Of a DNA stretch of 64,000 nt, positions 17,142 to 26,238 are shown piece by piece. Both the position numbers and the translations under genes were made by a program. The notes below the pieces were generated by a model. The model did not search any database. It had not been told where the DNA came from and saw only the letters and a list, made by a program, of their open reading frames with translations. Location of the stretch: contig NZ_JACSGT010000001.1 of the NCBI RefSeq assembly GCF_021504595.1, positions 124,001 through 188,000 of the forward strand, read 5' to 3'. This stretch comes from Chryseobacterium indicum (GTDB lineage Bacteria > Bacteroidota > Bacteroidia > Flavobacteriales > Weeksellaceae). Within the stretch, counting starts at the first letter, position 1. Each line of letters begins with the position of its first letter.

Positions 17142-18065
17142 TTATTCTTCAATAATTTCTATTCCTTTAGGGTTTACTTTAGAGACATACGCGAAACTTT
17201 CAATGTCAATTGTACGGTAAACAGATTTCATCATTTCTGCTATTTCGTATGAAATTTTTTCGTTTTCGGAAAGCATAAAAACCGAAGGTCCGGAACCTGA
17301 AATACCTCCCCCTAAAGCGCCTAAACCGAGACTTTTATCTTTTATTTCATTAAATTTAGGAATCAGGAGACTTCTTACGGGTTCTACGATAACATCCTTT
17401 AAACTTCTTCCGATCAGTCCGAAATCATTGTTCTGAATTCCGGCAACCAGACCTGCAATATTTCCCCATTGCTCTATGGCATCCTTCAGAAGAATATTTT
17501 TCTTCAGAATCTGTCTTGCATCAGAAGTTTTTACTTCAATCTGCGGATGAACCGCTGTTACAAATAAGTCCGGAGAATTCAGCGGAATAATATCAATGGG
17601 ATTTGAAGATTTGATTAATGTTATTCCACCAAAAATACAGGGTGTAATATTGTCTGCATGTTTCACCCCTGAAGCTAATTCTTCACCAAACATGGCAAAA
17701 TAAATCATTTCCTCTTTAGAAAGAATGTTTCCCAGCAGACAGTTGGCTCCAAAAGCGGCTCCTGCAGCACTTGCCGCACTGGAACCCAATCCGCTTCCGG
17801 GTTTTATCTTTTTATGGATGATTACTTCAAAGCCGTTTTTAAGATGTAATTCCTCCTGAATTTTCAACAAAACTTTTCCGGCAACATTTTCTGAAGTTTC
17901 TTCCGGCAGCCCGAAATCGTCTATGTGTCTGATAATGATCTCAGAGGTTTCCAGCAGTTTCAGTTCCATTACATCAAACGGTTCATGGATTGCCATTCCT
18001 AAAATATCGAATCCGCAAACCAGATTGGCAATGGTAGCCGGAACTTTTAATTTAACTTTTTTCAT
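17142..18065 (-). CDS. thrB: Homoserine kinase
   Basis: A 307-residue GHMP-family kinase phosphorylating homoserine with ATP. The N-terminal motif KVPATIANLVCGFDILGMAI and the ATP-binding glycine-rich loop PGSGLGSSAASAAGAAFGAN (about residues 91-110) are diagnostic, and the C-terminal GGGISGSGPSVFML motif closes the active site. It starts 10 bases after the thrA stop and ends next to thrC, inside the threonine operon. Length and motifs are normal. Confidence 0.96.
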   Translation of the reverse strand: MKKVKLKVPATIANLVCGFDILGMAIHEPFDVMELKLLETSEIIIRHIDDFGLPEETSENVAGKVLLKIQEELHLKNGFEVIIHKKIKPGSGLGSSAASAAGAAFGANCLLGNILSKEEMIYFAMFGEELASGVKHADNITPCIFGGITLIKSSNPIDIIPLNSPDLFVTAVHPQIEVKTSDARQILKKNILLKDAIEQWGNIAGLVAGIQNNDFGLIGRSLKDVIVEPVRSLLIPKFNEIKDKSLGLGALGGGISGSGPSVFMLSENEKISYEIAEMMKSVYRTIDIESFAYVSKVNPKGIEIIEE

Positions 18066-18075
18066 AATCTAACTT

Positions 18076-20520
18076 TTAAACTGAACGGAGAATATCTGCG
18101 AAAACACCACTTGCTGTAACTTCTGCACCGGCTCCGGCTCCTTTTACAACAAGAGGCTGTTCATAATACCTCAACGTTTTGAAAATTACAATATTATCTT
18201 TTCCATACAGGTGAAAAAGATCGCTTTCCGGAGCAATATGTTTCAGTCCTACTTTTGCTTTTCCCTCTTTAAATTCAGCAACATATTTTAAAATTTTGCC
18301 TTTACTTTTTGCTTCTTCCAAAAGATTCCTAAAATGATCTTCATATTTGGAAAGTGCATCATAAAAGTCGTTTACGCTTCCTTTCATGCATTCTTCAGGA
18401 AGAAAACTTTCATTTTCAACAGAAGTAAACTCAATGGGATAGCCTGCTTCTCTGGCAAGAATGATAATTTTTCTGGCAACGTCTATTCCAGCCAAATCGA
18501 GTCGGGGATCGGGTTCTGTGTAACCTTCGTTTTGAGCCTGAGCTACAATTTCAGAAAATGTTCTGCTTCCGTCATAATTATTGAATACAAAATTCAAAGT
18601 TCCGCTGAGAACCGCCTGAATAGAAGTAATTTTATCGCCGCTTCGGATAAGATCATTAATTGTTCCGATAATCGGCAATCCAGCTCCCACATTGGTTTCA
18701 AACAGAAATTGACAACTGTGGTTTCTGGCTGTATTTTTTAAGTTTTTATACTTTTCAAAGTCAGAAGAGGCGGCAATCTTATTACACGCAACAATATTTA
18801 CACTTCTCTTAAGGAGTTGCTCATAGATATTCGGAACTTCGGAACTCGCTGTAACATCTACGAAGACAGAGTTTCTTAGATTTCTTGAAATAATTTCCTG
18901 CGCAAATTTTTCCGCAGAAGCTTCCTGACCATTTTGATCGAAGCTGGTAAATTCATTTTCTGAAATCCCTTTTTCTGAGAAAATCATTTTACGGCTGTTA
19001 GATAATCCAGCAATTCTTAAATTAACTGAAAGGTGCTCTTTAAGATATTCGTTCTGGCTATAGATCTGCTGAATTAATTTCATCCCCACATTTCCTGTTC
19101 CGCAGATGTATAGGTGTACCTGTTTTATTTCGGACTCAAAAAATTCTTCATGCAATACATTAACCGCTTTTGTAATATCTTTTTCTGAAATAACAATGCT
19201 GATATTTTTTTCTGATGATCCCTGAGCAATTGCTCTGATATTGATGCCGTTATTTCCCAGACAACCGAACATTTTGGCACTCACACCGCTTCTGCTTTTC
19301 ATGTTTTCTCCCACTAAAGCAACAATGGCAAGATCTGTTTCTATTTTTACCGGATCAATTCTTTTCAGCTTTAAATCATCTTCAAAAGCAGAATCAATGG
19401 CACTTTTTGCGTTGAAAACATCTTTTTCGCTGATCGCAATTGTAATAGAGTGTTCTGAGGAACTTTGGGTAATTAAAATGACATTAATTTTCTCCTGACT
19501 CAGACACTGGAATAGTTTTGCAGAAACTCCGGGAATGCCTATCATTCCGCTTCCTTCTACAGTAAGCAGAGCAACGTGGCTCATATTGGATACACCGACA
19601 GCAATTTGTTCATTTTCAAAATGAGATTTTTTTACATGATGAGAAATTAATGTTCCCTGAGCTTCAGGATCGAAAGTATTTTTGATTCTCAGGTTGATAT
19701 TTTTCACCATTACCGGCTGAATGGTTGGAGGATACAAAACTTTTGCCCCAAAATGAGAAAGTTCCATCGCTTCAGAATATGAAATTTCAACAATAGGTTT
19801 GGCATTGGAAACCAATCGCGGATCTGAAGTCATCATTCCGCTTACATCGGTCCAGATCTCAAGTTCATCTGCATGGATAACGGAAGCAATGATTGAAGCT
19901 GTGTAGTCTGAACCGCCTCTTCCTAATGTTGTAGCATTTTCTTTTGCATCTTTTGCAATGAATCCCGGAGTGATAATAATCTGATTTTTATTTTCATTCA
20001 GAAATTGGCTGAGATTATCTTCTGTGGCTTCAAAATTTACTTTTGCATTGGTGAAATTACTGTCTGTAACGATGTGAGAATCCATCCAGAAAGCATCCGA
20101 ACCATTTGATTTCAGTCTGGCTGTAATAATATTTGAAGAAAGAAATTCACCGTATGACGTAATTTTATCTTTGATTCTGTCTGTAAACTCTTTCAATATA
20201 AAAATGCTGTTACAGATGTCCTCAATATCATTAAAATGTTTTTTTACGAAACTGAGCCATGAACTTTGTTCTGAAAAAGGAATCAGGTCTTTAACAAGAT
20301 CTAAATGTTTTTCTTCCAGGTTTTTAAGGATTTGAAGATAATTTTCATTATTGTGAGAAGCGGCTTCTGCAGCCTTTATCAATTGATCTGTAACACCTTG
20401 AAGTGCTGAAACTACAACGATGATTCTGTTGTTCTGAGATTCTTTTTTAATAATGTTTTCTACTAACATTATATTTTGTGAATGGGCAACTGAAGTTCCC
20501 CCGAATTTTAAAACTTTCAT
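18076..20520 (-). CDS. thrA: Bifunctional aspartokinase / homoserine dehydrogenase I
   Basis: An 814-residue fusion enzyme. Residues 1 to about 290 are aspartokinase (opening MKVLKFGGTSVAHSQN; TLGRGGSDYTA substrate loop); about 310-460 are tandem ACT domains that sense threonine (VSNMSHVALLTVEGSGM and VALVGENMKSRSGVSAKMFGCL); about 465-814 are homoserine dehydrogenase (ICGTGNVGMKLIQ NAD-binding loop, then GTLNFVFN). It performs the first and third steps from aspartate towards threonine. It is preceded by a threonine-rich leader peptide, suggesting control of the whole operon by threonine supply in addition to feedback through the ACT domains. Confidence 0.96.
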   Translation of the reverse strand: MKVLKFGGTSVAHSQNIMLVENIIKKESQNNRIIVVVSALQGVTDQLIKAAEAASHNNENYLQILKNLEEKHLDLVKDLIPFSEQSSWLSFVKKHFNDIEDICNSIFILKEFTDRIKDKITSYGEFLSSNIITARLKSNGSDAFWMDSHIVTDSNFTNAKVNFEATEDNLSQFLNENKNQIIITPGFIAKDAKENATTLGRGGSDYTASIIASVIHADELEIWTDVSGMMTSDPRLVSNAKPIVEISYSEAMELSHFGAKVLYPPTIQPVMVKNINLRIKNTFDPEAQGTLISHHVKKSHFENEQIAVGVSNMSHVALLTVEGSGMIGIPGVSAKLFQCLSQEKINVILITQSSSEHSITIAISEKDVFNAKSAIDSAFEDDLKLKRIDPVKIETDLAIVALVGENMKSRSGVSAKMFGCLGNNGINIRAIAQGSSEKNISIVISEKDITKAVNVLHEEFFESEIKQVHLYICGTGNVGMKLIQQIYSQNEYLKEHLSVNLRIAGLSNSRKMIFSEKGISENEFTSFDQNGQEASAEKFAQEIISRNLRNSVFVDVTASSEVPNIYEQLLKRSVNIVACNKIAASSDFEKYKNLKNTARNHSCQFLFETNVGAGLPIIGTINDLIRSGDKITSIQAVLSGTLNFVFNNYDGSRTFSEIVAQAQNEGYTEPDPRLDLAGIDVARKIIILAREAGYPIEFTSVENESFLPEECMKGSVNDFYDALSKYEDHFRNLLEEAKSKGKILKYVAEFKEGKAKVGLKHIAPESDLFHLYGKDNIVIFKTLRYYEQPLVVKGAGAGAEVTASGVFADILRSV

Positions 20521-20553
20521 TATTTGTTTTTTAATTATAGAAAATTGAATTTT

Positions 20554-20617
20554 ACTCTTTAGAAAAAAGAGTACGCAGACTTATAATGATATGTGAAAAT
20601 GCACCCCGTTATGGGGT
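20554..20617 (-). promoter_or_regulatory. Putative thr attenuator hairpins between leader peptide and thrA
   Basis: Two hairpins lie between the leader-peptide Thr codons and thrA. The first (20603-20617) is a 5-bp stem ACCCC/GGGGT that overlaps the last Thr codon, the proline codon and the stop codon of the leader. The second (20554-20572) is a 7-bp stem ACTCTTT/AAAGAGT. Neither is followed by a strong T-run, so a classical terminator is not proven; ribosome position could instead affect translation or factor-dependent termination. Confidence 0.5.
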
Positions 20618-20713
20618 AGTTGTAGTTGTTGTAGCAATAATAGAAACAAAAGATACTTCCGAAATTGAGAAAATCGGAGTGGAAATATCAGATATGCTTA
20701 TTAAAAAATTCAT
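20609..20713 (-). CDS. thrL: Threonine operon leader peptide
   Basis: A 34-codon ORF ends 88 bases before thrA. It reads MNFLISISDISTPIFSISEV and then SFVSIIATTTTTTP: two Ile, one Ala, six consecutive Thr codons (ACA ACA ACT ACA ACT ACC) and Pro before TAA. This is the composition expected of a ribosome-stalling attenuator sensing threonine and isoleucine, as in the enterobacterial thrL peptide, although the sequence is not homologous. An exact -7 box TACATTTG lies 11 bases upstream of the ATG. The ORF is too short for usual gene finders; confidence comes from the Thr run, position and adjoining hairpins. Confidence 0.8.
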   Translation of the reverse strand: MNFLISISDISTPIFSISEVSFVSIIATTTTTTP

Positions 20714-20724
20714 TGCTGTATGAA

Positions 20725-20732
20725 CAAATGTA
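20725..20732 (-). promoter_or_regulatory. Putative -7 promoter element of the thr operon
   Basis: The minus strand reads TACATTTG, an exact TAnnTTTG match, 11 bases before the leader-peptide ATG. No clear TTG is at -33; the A-rich tract upstream may help. Transcription would start only a few bases before the leader ORF. Confidence 0.5.
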
Positions 20733-20811
20733 CAAATTTTTTTTAAATCTGAAATTAAATAAGCTTTTATTTTGAATTTAATATAAACAATGCTTTTCTT
20801 ATTATTACTAA

Positions 20812-20840
20812 CAAAAAAGCACTGCCAAAACAGTGCTTTT
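20812..20840 (-). terminator. Intrinsic terminator of nadA
   Basis: A perfect 10-bp stem AAAAGCACTG/CAGTGCTTTT with a 6-base loop, followed on the minus strand by TTTTTTGTT, two bases after the nadA stop. Confidence 0.85.
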
Positions 20841-20842
20841 AT

Positions 20843-21862
20843 TTATTTTATACTTTTTGAAAGATCAAGCATCGCTTCGATAGGTTTCAGCGCTCTTAAT
20901 CTTAAATCTTCATCGATGATAATTTCAGGAAGCTCATATTTCATACATAAATACAATTTTTCCATAGTATTACGCTTCATATAGAAACATTCCGAGCAGT
21001 TACAGCTTTCATCAAAAACCAGAGCAGGAATTAATTCTTTATGAGGAGCACGTTTTTTCATTTCGTGGAGAATTCCTTCTTCCGTAGCGATGATGAATTT
21101 CTGACAGTCATCTTTTTCAACATAATTCAGAAGGGCAGAAGTAGAACCTATAAAATGAGCCAGTTTTAAAACCGCTTCTTCACTTTCAGGATGTGCAATT
21201 AATTTTGCATCAGGATTCTCAGCCAGTTGCTTTGCAATTCTTTCCATAGAAAAAGCTTCGTGCACGATGCAGCTTCCGTCCCAAAGAATCATATCGCGTC
21301 CTGTTTTCTGAGATAAATATCTTCCTAAATTTTTATCCGGTGCAAAAATAATCGGTCGGTCTTTCGGTAAGGCTTCAATTACTGTTTCGGCATTTGAGCT
21401 GGTAACAATAATATCACTTTCCGCTTTCGTTTCTGCGTTACAGTTGATGTAGGTTGCCACCAAAGCATTCGGATGCTGTTCGCGCATTTTTCTCAAACCT
21501 TCTCCGGAACATCCGTCTGCCAATGAACATCCTGCCATTGTATCGGGAAGAACTACTTTTTTAGTCGGATTCAGAATCTTCGCCGCTTCCGCCATGAAAT
21601 GAACTCCGCAGAAAACAATCATATCAGCATCCGTATCTTTTGCCTGTCTTGCCAGTTGCAGAGAATCTCCCAGAAAATCAGCAATATCCTGAATGTCTCC
21701 GGGTTGGTAATAATGCGCCAGAATAACGGCGTTTTTTTCTTCTTTCAATTTAAGAATCGCCTGTACAAGCTCTTCTCCTTGAGGAATTGCTATATCTTTT
21801 ATATCCAGAAATCCTCTTACAGGAATCGCAGATTTAGCTTTTTCTAATGTTTCGGTACTCAT
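20843..21862 (-). CDS. nadA: Quinolinate synthase A
   Basis: A 339-residue [4Fe-4S] enzyme condensing iminoaspartate with dihydroxyacetone phosphate to quinolinate in NAD synthesis. Cluster-binding cysteines are visible in VFCGVHFMAE, in the DTMAGCSLADGC region, and in SCNCSECFYMKRN near residue 290. The substrate-binding LAHYYQPGDIQDIADFLGDSL block is at about residues 48-70. Length is normal. It lies 104 bases downstream of gmk on the same strand and has its own terminator. No NadB or NadC gene is in the window. Confidence 0.95.
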   Translation of the reverse strand: MSTETLEKAKSAIPVRGFLDIKDIAIPQGEELVQAILKLKEEKNAVILAHYYQPGDIQDIADFLGDSLQLARQAKDTDADMIVFCGVHFMAEAAKILNPTKKVVLPDTMAGCSLADGCSGEGLRKMREQHPNALVATYINCNAETKAESDIIVTSSNAETVIEALPKDRPIIFAPDKNLGRYLSQKTGRDMILWDGSCIVHEAFSMERIAKQLAENPDAKLIAHPESEEAVLKLAHFIGSTSALLNYVEKDDCQKFIIATEEGILHEMKKRAPHKELIPALVFDESCNCSECFYMKRNTMEKLYLCMKYELPEIIIDEDLRLRALKPIEAMLDLSKSIK

Positions 21863-21966
21863 ATCAACCTCAATGTTTTAGAATCAGAAATTAAAATTCA
21901 GGAATTAAAATTAGAATTTGATGTTGTTTAATAAACCTCAAGCTTCCCGCTTTCATCCTCCGGTTT

Positions 21967-22533
21967 TTAACTTCCAATAAATTTTTTTATTAAACTTTCT
22001 ATTTCTTTTTTTGCTTCGTTCAGATCGCTGTTGATGACGATTTTATCAAATTCCTTCGCGTAAGACATTTCTTCTTCTGCTTTTGCCACACGCGTTTTGA
22101 TGGTTTCTGCATCATCTGTGTTCCTTGAAATCAATCTTCGTTCCAGTTCTTCAATGGAAGGCGGTTCAATGAAAATCGACAAAGCCTGTTCTCCGAAATA
22201 TTTCTTTAAGGAAATTCCGCCTTTTACATCAACATCAAAAATAACCACTTTTCCTTCGTTCCAGATTTTTTCCACTTCGGATTTTAATGTTCCGTAGTAT
22301 TTGTCGGTATAAACCTCTTCAAATTCTACAAAAGCATTTTCAGCAATCTTCTGTCTGAATTCGTCGGGTGTTAAAAAATGATAATCCACTGCATGAACTT
22401 CACTGCCTCTCGGCTGTCTTGTTGTACATGAAATCGAAAACTGCAGTTCATTAAAAACTTCCAGAGAATGCTTTACCAATGTTGTTTTTCCGCTTCCTGA
22501 AGGTGCTGAAAATATGATAACTTTATTGTTCAA
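21967..22533 (-). CDS. gmk: Guanylate kinase
   Basis: A 188-residue cytoplasmic kinase that phosphorylates GMP to GDP. The P-loop APSGSGKTTLVKH is at residues 10-22; the GMP-binding STTRQPR-like segment reads SCTTRQPRGSEV; the lid carries RLISRNTDDAETIKTR. It sits 91 bases downstream of the yicC gene on the same strand, the neighbour arrangement seen in many bacteria. Motifs and length are normal for the family. Confidence 0.96.
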   Translation of the reverse strand: MNNKVIIFSAPSGSGKTTLVKHSLEVFNELQFSISCTTRQPRGSEVHAVDYHFLTPDEFRQKIAENAFVEFEEVYTDKYYGTLKSEVEKIWNEGKVVIFDVDVKGGISLKKYFGEQALSIFIEPPSIEELERRLISRNTDDAETIKTRVAKAEEEMSYAKEFDKIVINSDLNEAKKEIESLIKKFIGS

Positions 22534-22624
22534 AGTTTTTAGTTTAAAGTTAAAATCTATTATTCAAAATTATTTTGCTTATCCAAAGTTTTTAACATTG
22601 AATTTTAAATATTAAACTTTGAAT

Positions 22625-23482
22625 TTAAAGCACATTTAACGTCTGTTCTTTAATCTTCTCTAGATCATCCTTCATCATCACCACGAGTTTCTGAATTTCC
22701 GAATGATTGGCTTTGGAACCTAATGTGTTGATTTCTCGACCAATTTCCTGAGAAATAAATCCAAGTTTCTTACCGTTGAAATCTTCATTGTTCATTACTT
22801 CTTTGTAATATTTCAGATGCTGGGAAAGTCGTACTTTTTCTTCAGAAATATCCAGTTTTTCTGTAAAATAAGCCATTTCCTGATAGAAACGTGTTTCATC
22901 TACGTTCTCAAATTCTTTTAAAGTTTTCTGATAACGTTCCTTTACTGCAGAAATTCTTTCTTCTTCGAACGGAATAACTTCACCTAAGTATTTATCAATA
23001 TTCTGAATATTTCTTTCAAGTTCTTCATGCAAAATTTTACCTTCCGTTCTTCTGAATTCTTCAAAACGATCCACGGCAGCATTTACAATTTTTGCCAAAG
23101 CTTCCCATTCTCCTTCAGATAATTCGTCCGGTCTTGAAGTTATCGCATCCGGAAGCCTCACTGCCATTTTCAGATATTCGAAATCAGGTCCGTCTGAAGC
23201 GATGTTTTTCAGCTCCTTCATGTAAGAATCAATTAAACTTTTATTGATTTTCACATCATTGGACTCCTCAAGATTTTCTATATTGATGTAGCAGTCTACT
23301 TTTCCACGGATTATTCTGTCGTTCAGAATTTTTCTTACCTCAAATTCCTTCTCTTTATATCTTAAAGGAATTTTGATATTTAAATCGAAGCTCTTGCTGT
23401 TCAGTGATTTAATATCGATGGTAATTTTTTTGCCTTCAAAAACGTCTTCGGCTCTACCAAAGCCGGTCATTGATAAAATCAT
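22625..23482 (-). CDS. yicC: YicC family endoribonuclease
   Basis: A 285-residue cytoplasmic protein. The start MILSMTGFGRAE is the highly conserved YicC N-terminus, and the C-terminal half has the DUF1732-type segment with FISQEIGREINTLGSKANHSEIQ. Members are metal-dependent endoribonucleases involved in RNA turnover, for example of the small RNA RyhB in E. coli. It is followed by gmk, a conserved pair. A TATCTTTG promoter-like box lies upstream. Confidence 0.93.
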   Translation of the reverse strand: MILSMTGFGRAEDVFEGKKITIDIKSLNSKSFDLNIKIPLRYKEKEFEVRKILNDRIIRGKVDCYINIENLEESNDVKINKSLIDSYMKELKNIASDGPDFEYLKMAVRLPDAITSRPDELSEGEWEALAKIVNAAVDRFEEFRRTEGKILHEELERNIQNIDKYLGEVIPFEEERISAVKERYQKTLKEFENVDETRFYQEMAYFTEKLDISEEKVRLSQHLKYYKEVMNNEDFNGKKLGFISQEIGREINTLGSKANHSEIQKLVVMMKDDLEKIKEQTLNVL

Positions 23483-23500
23483 AGTTTTTTATTGTCTTAC

Positions 23501-23508
23501 AAAGATAA
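23501..23508 (-). promoter_or_regulatory. Putative -7 promoter element of yicC-gmk
   Basis: TATCTTTG on the minus strand, an exact TAnnTTTG match, 18 bases before the yicC ATG; no clear -33 TTG. Confidence 0.45.
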
Positions 23509-23666
23509 ACAATTAAGTGTATAGTTTGGCTAATGTTGAAAGAGCGAAGCGGGAAGAAGGAAGCGGGAAGATTGTTGTGTATATTATTGAATACCGATTT
23601 TAACTTCCATTTTCGTTCTTCCCATCTTACATAAAGTAAGTCTTCAGTAGTAGGAAAGTTTATTTG

Positions 23667-23792
23667 AACCATTAAGATTTAATTTAAGGAGTTAAGTATA
23701 ATTAAGAATCAAATAGATTTTTAGAAAACATCATAACTTAAAGCAGAGCTCACCTTAATATTCTAAACTCCTTAAATTAAATCTTAATGGTT
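23667..23792. repeat. 126-bp palindromic repeat element, copy A (perfect 27-bp terminal inverted repeats)
   Basis: Arms AACCATTAAGATTTAATTTA... (23667-23693) and its exact reverse complement (23766-23792) enclose a 72-base core. The core contains ATCAAATAGATTTTT and CTTAATATTCTAAACTCCTT, both shared with the element at 28020-28145 in the same orientation and of the same 126-base length. It lies between divergent yicC and miaA. It has no coding capacity and looks like a MITE- or REP-like dispersed repeat. Confidence 0.75.
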
Positions 23793-23913
23793 TATTTTAG
23801 AATAAAAAAGTTCGCGCAATCATTTTGTAAATTTTTAACTACCTAAGAAATATGGAAATATATTGTCTTTTTTTCGGTAAAATAGAATTCACTCATTTTC
23901 GTAAATTAGCGCG

Positions 23914-24831
23914 GTGAAAAAGAAAAATTTAATTTCTGTTGTAGGACCCACCGGAATTGGTAAAACAAGACTGGCAATTGATCTGGCAAAACATTTCAGT
24001 ACAGAGATTGTTTCGTGTGACTCGAGACAGTTTTTCAGGGAAATGAAAATCGGAACGGCTTCACCGTCTGCTGAAGAACTTGCCGAAGCACCTCATCATT
24101 TTATCGGAAACCTTTCTGTTGAAGAATATTATTCCATCGGGCAATATGAAGAAGATGCCTTAAAAAAAATCAGTGAACTTTTCGAAAAACATGATACCGT
24201 CATTTTAATTGGTGGAAGCATGATGTATGAAAAAGCGGTGATTGAAGGGTTGAATGATTTGCCTGAAGCGGATGAAAACAATCAGAAAAAATTACAGGAA
24301 ATTTTCGAAAATGAAGGAATTGAAAAGCTTCAGGAAATTCTGAAAGAACTCGATCCCGAATATTTTGCAATAGTCGATTTTCACAATCATAGAAGACTTT
24401 TACGCGCCATTGACGTTATTTGGCAGACGAATAAAAAATATTCTGAACAAATTGCTGTTTCGCAGGATTCCAGAGATTTTAAAACCATCCGTATCGGAAT
24501 TGAAGCACCGAGAGAAGAGTTGTATGACCGAATTAACAGGAGAGTGGATATCATGATGGAGAAAGGTTTATTGGAAGAAGCAAAAAGTCTGGAGAAATTT
24601 AAACATCTCACCGCTTTGAATACGGTTGGCTATTCAGAATTATTCAAATATTTTGATGGGGAATGGGATCTTGATTTTGCGGTTTCCGAAATTAAAAAAA
24701 ACAGCCGAAGATATGCAAAACGCCAATTGACTTGGTATCGGAAAGCGGATGATATTCATTATCTGCAACTGGGATATTCGCAGGAAGATTTTGAAGGGGT
24801 TTTAGAATACATTAATCAGAATATTTCGTAG
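23914..24831 (+). CDS. miaA: tRNA dimethylallyltransferase
   Basis: A 305-residue enzyme that adds a dimethylallyl group to A37 of tRNAs reading U-initial codons. The P-loop VVGPTGIGKTRLAID is at residues 9-23, followed by the catalytic SCDSRQFFREMKIGTA block (Asp-Ser-Arg) and the HHFIG segment. The start is GTG at 23914, which gives the conserved length and N-terminus; no upstream ATG is in frame. It diverges from yicC across a palindromic repeat element and ends in its own terminator. Confidence 0.94.
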   Translation: MKKKNLISVVGPTGIGKTRLAIDLAKHFSTEIVSCDSRQFFREMKIGTASPSAEELAEAPHHFIGNLSVEEYYSIGQYEEDALKKISELFEKHDTVILIGGSMMYEKAVIEGLNDLPEADENNQKKLQEIFENEGIEKLQEILKELDPEYFAIVDFHNHRRLLRAIDVIWQTNKKYSEQIAVSQDSRDFKTIRIGIEAPREELYDRINRRVDIMMEKGLLEEAKSLEKFKHLTALNTVGYSELFKYFDGEWDLDFAVSEIKKNSRRYAKRQLTWYRKADDIHYLQLGYSQEDFEGVLEYINQNIS

Positions 24832-24857
24832 CATACAGGTAAAATAAAAGCTATAAC

Positions 24858-24889
24858 AAAAAAATCGCATTCCGAATGCGATTTTTTTT
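24858..24889 (+). terminator. Intrinsic terminator of miaA
   Basis: An 8-bp stem ATCGCATT/AATGCGAT with a 3-base loop, flanked by A-run and an 8-base T-run, 33 bases after the miaA stop. Confidence 0.85.
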
Positions 24890-25320
24890 GCATTTGTGTT
24901 AATTAACGAATTTGTTTTTTTAACCAAATAATATTTTTTCATAGATAATTTATCCCTCAATTTACATATACAAAAATAAAGGTAGAGTTGTGTTTATATA
25001 TTTTTTAATGAGCTTTTGGTAATTCAGAGTTTTTAGTTTTTACACTGCATAATAGTCCCTCTCAGAATAATAATGATTACACAAAAGCTCATTTTGAAAC
25101 AAAAGCACTGAAGAACTTAAAATGAATTTATATCGCTTTTAAAAATGTAAGATAGATCTGTTAAATGATTGATATACAATTAAAAATATCTTCAGCTATT
25201 GTGGTGAACTCATCTACAATAAATCTAGAGTGCTTCATGACGTTTTTGAAAAATTTATTATCTCCGTCATATCAAAATAGTAGTAAAAACACATATCATT
25301 TTAATATAAAATTAAATCTC
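24890..25320 (+). other. Long AT-rich upstream region of the secreted protein gene at 25321
   Basis: A 431-base gene-free stretch. A 12-bp inverted repeat AATGAGCTTTTG/CAAAAGCTCATT at 25007-25018 and 25082-25093 encloses 63 bases and may be a structured leader or regulator site. An in-frame extension from 25165 lacks a signal peptide at its start and is not considered coding. Confidence 0.35.
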
Positions 25321-26238
25321 ATGAGAAAGTCAATTATTTATTTTAGTATTTTAGTTTGCCTTTTCATAAATGGGCTTGCTCAGACGGGAAATGTAGGAGT
25401 TAATGAAACGTCTCCTGCATCAACTTTGGATGTTAAAACAATATCAGGTTCGAATACAAAAACTTTTCGTTTACGTAATAACAGTGGCTCAGAAACTTTA
25501 ACGGTACTGGAAAATGGAAATGTGGGAATAGGGCAGCCCAGCCCGGGCTATAATTTAGAAGCAAAGGGTACAATTGCTTTTCCAAATGTCCTTAGCAATA
25601 CTTTGTTCTCAGGCTATAATGCTTTGGGAATAGACAATACTACTGGTCAGGTGGGTATTTTTACAGCGGGAGCACCTCCTTATCTGTATGGCGAACTTCA
25701 GACTGCAGGTTTAGCATTCAACTTAACAACAGCTGCCGGAAATGTTGTCCGTGCTTTGGATCTATCCAGTGCAGATTTAGCGGTAAATACTATAAGTGCT
25801 ACCTATGGTGTAGCTGCTTCTGCAACAATAGATGGAAGTGCAAGAAGTAATGTCGCTTATATTGTTCTGCCAGCAGTCGGATATTATCGTTTGGATTTGG
25901 TATGGTATGGTGTCTGTAGCACCGGTACTGTTGTGACAAATTCCAGAGAATTAGTCGGAGTTAATACTACCATCGCTTTGGCAAGCTCGGGTACCAGTTT
26001 TACTACTTATACTGTAAATAGAAATATTTGGGTTGCAGATAGTGATTCCGCAGGAAATATCTCAGGTTATATTACTGCTACACCAAATAGAGCAAACACC
26101 ATCTTTAGAACAACTGTCGCTAATACTAAAATTGCGGTTTTCGTTGGTTATGGTGTTGGAGATGAAATCTCAGGATGTCAAATTGCGAAACCTAATGGGG
26201 CAATAAGCAACGGCAGTTATTCTATTACTAAATTATAA
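25321..26238 (+). CDS. Secreted protein with tail-fibre-like N-terminal repeats, unknown function
   Basis: A 305-residue exported protein. I start at the ATG at 25321, giving a clean signal peptide (MRKSIIYFSILVCLFINGLA, then Q). The next segment has NVGVNETSPASTLDV and NVGIGQPSPGYNLEAKG, the 'GNVGIGxxxPxxxLxVxG' repeats seen at the N-termini of phage-tail-fibre-like and surface proteins of Flavobacteria. The C-terminal half is beta-rich and resembles a trimeric C1q/TNF-like head (GYYRLDLVWYGVC, TKIAVFVGYGVGDEISG), but this is an impression. There is no T9SS sorting domain. Confidence 0.75.
   Translation: MRKSIIYFSILVCLFINGLAQTGNVGVNETSPASTLDVKTISGSNTKTFRLRNNSGSETLTVLENGNVGIGQPSPGYNLEAKGTIAFPNVLSNTLFSGYNALGIDNTTGQVGIFTAGAPPYLYGELQTAGLAFNLTTAAGNVVRALDLSSADLAVNTISATYGVAASATIDGSARSNVAYIVLPAVGYYRLDLVWYGVCSTGTVVTNSRELVGVNTTIALASSGTSFTTYTVNRNIWVADSDSAGNISGYITATPNRANTIFRTTVANTKIAVFVGYGVGDEISGCQIAKPNGAISNGSYSITKL

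Noticed and set aside
23454..23672. 72-residue minus-strand ORF overlapping the yicC start
   Set aside because: It covers the yicC promoter and the arm of a repeat element, and its composition is not protein-like; it is explained by overlap.
25165..25320. N-terminal extension of the secreted protein at 25321
   Set aside because: The 52 extra residues precede the signal peptide, which would then be internal. The ATG at 25321 starts it cleanly.
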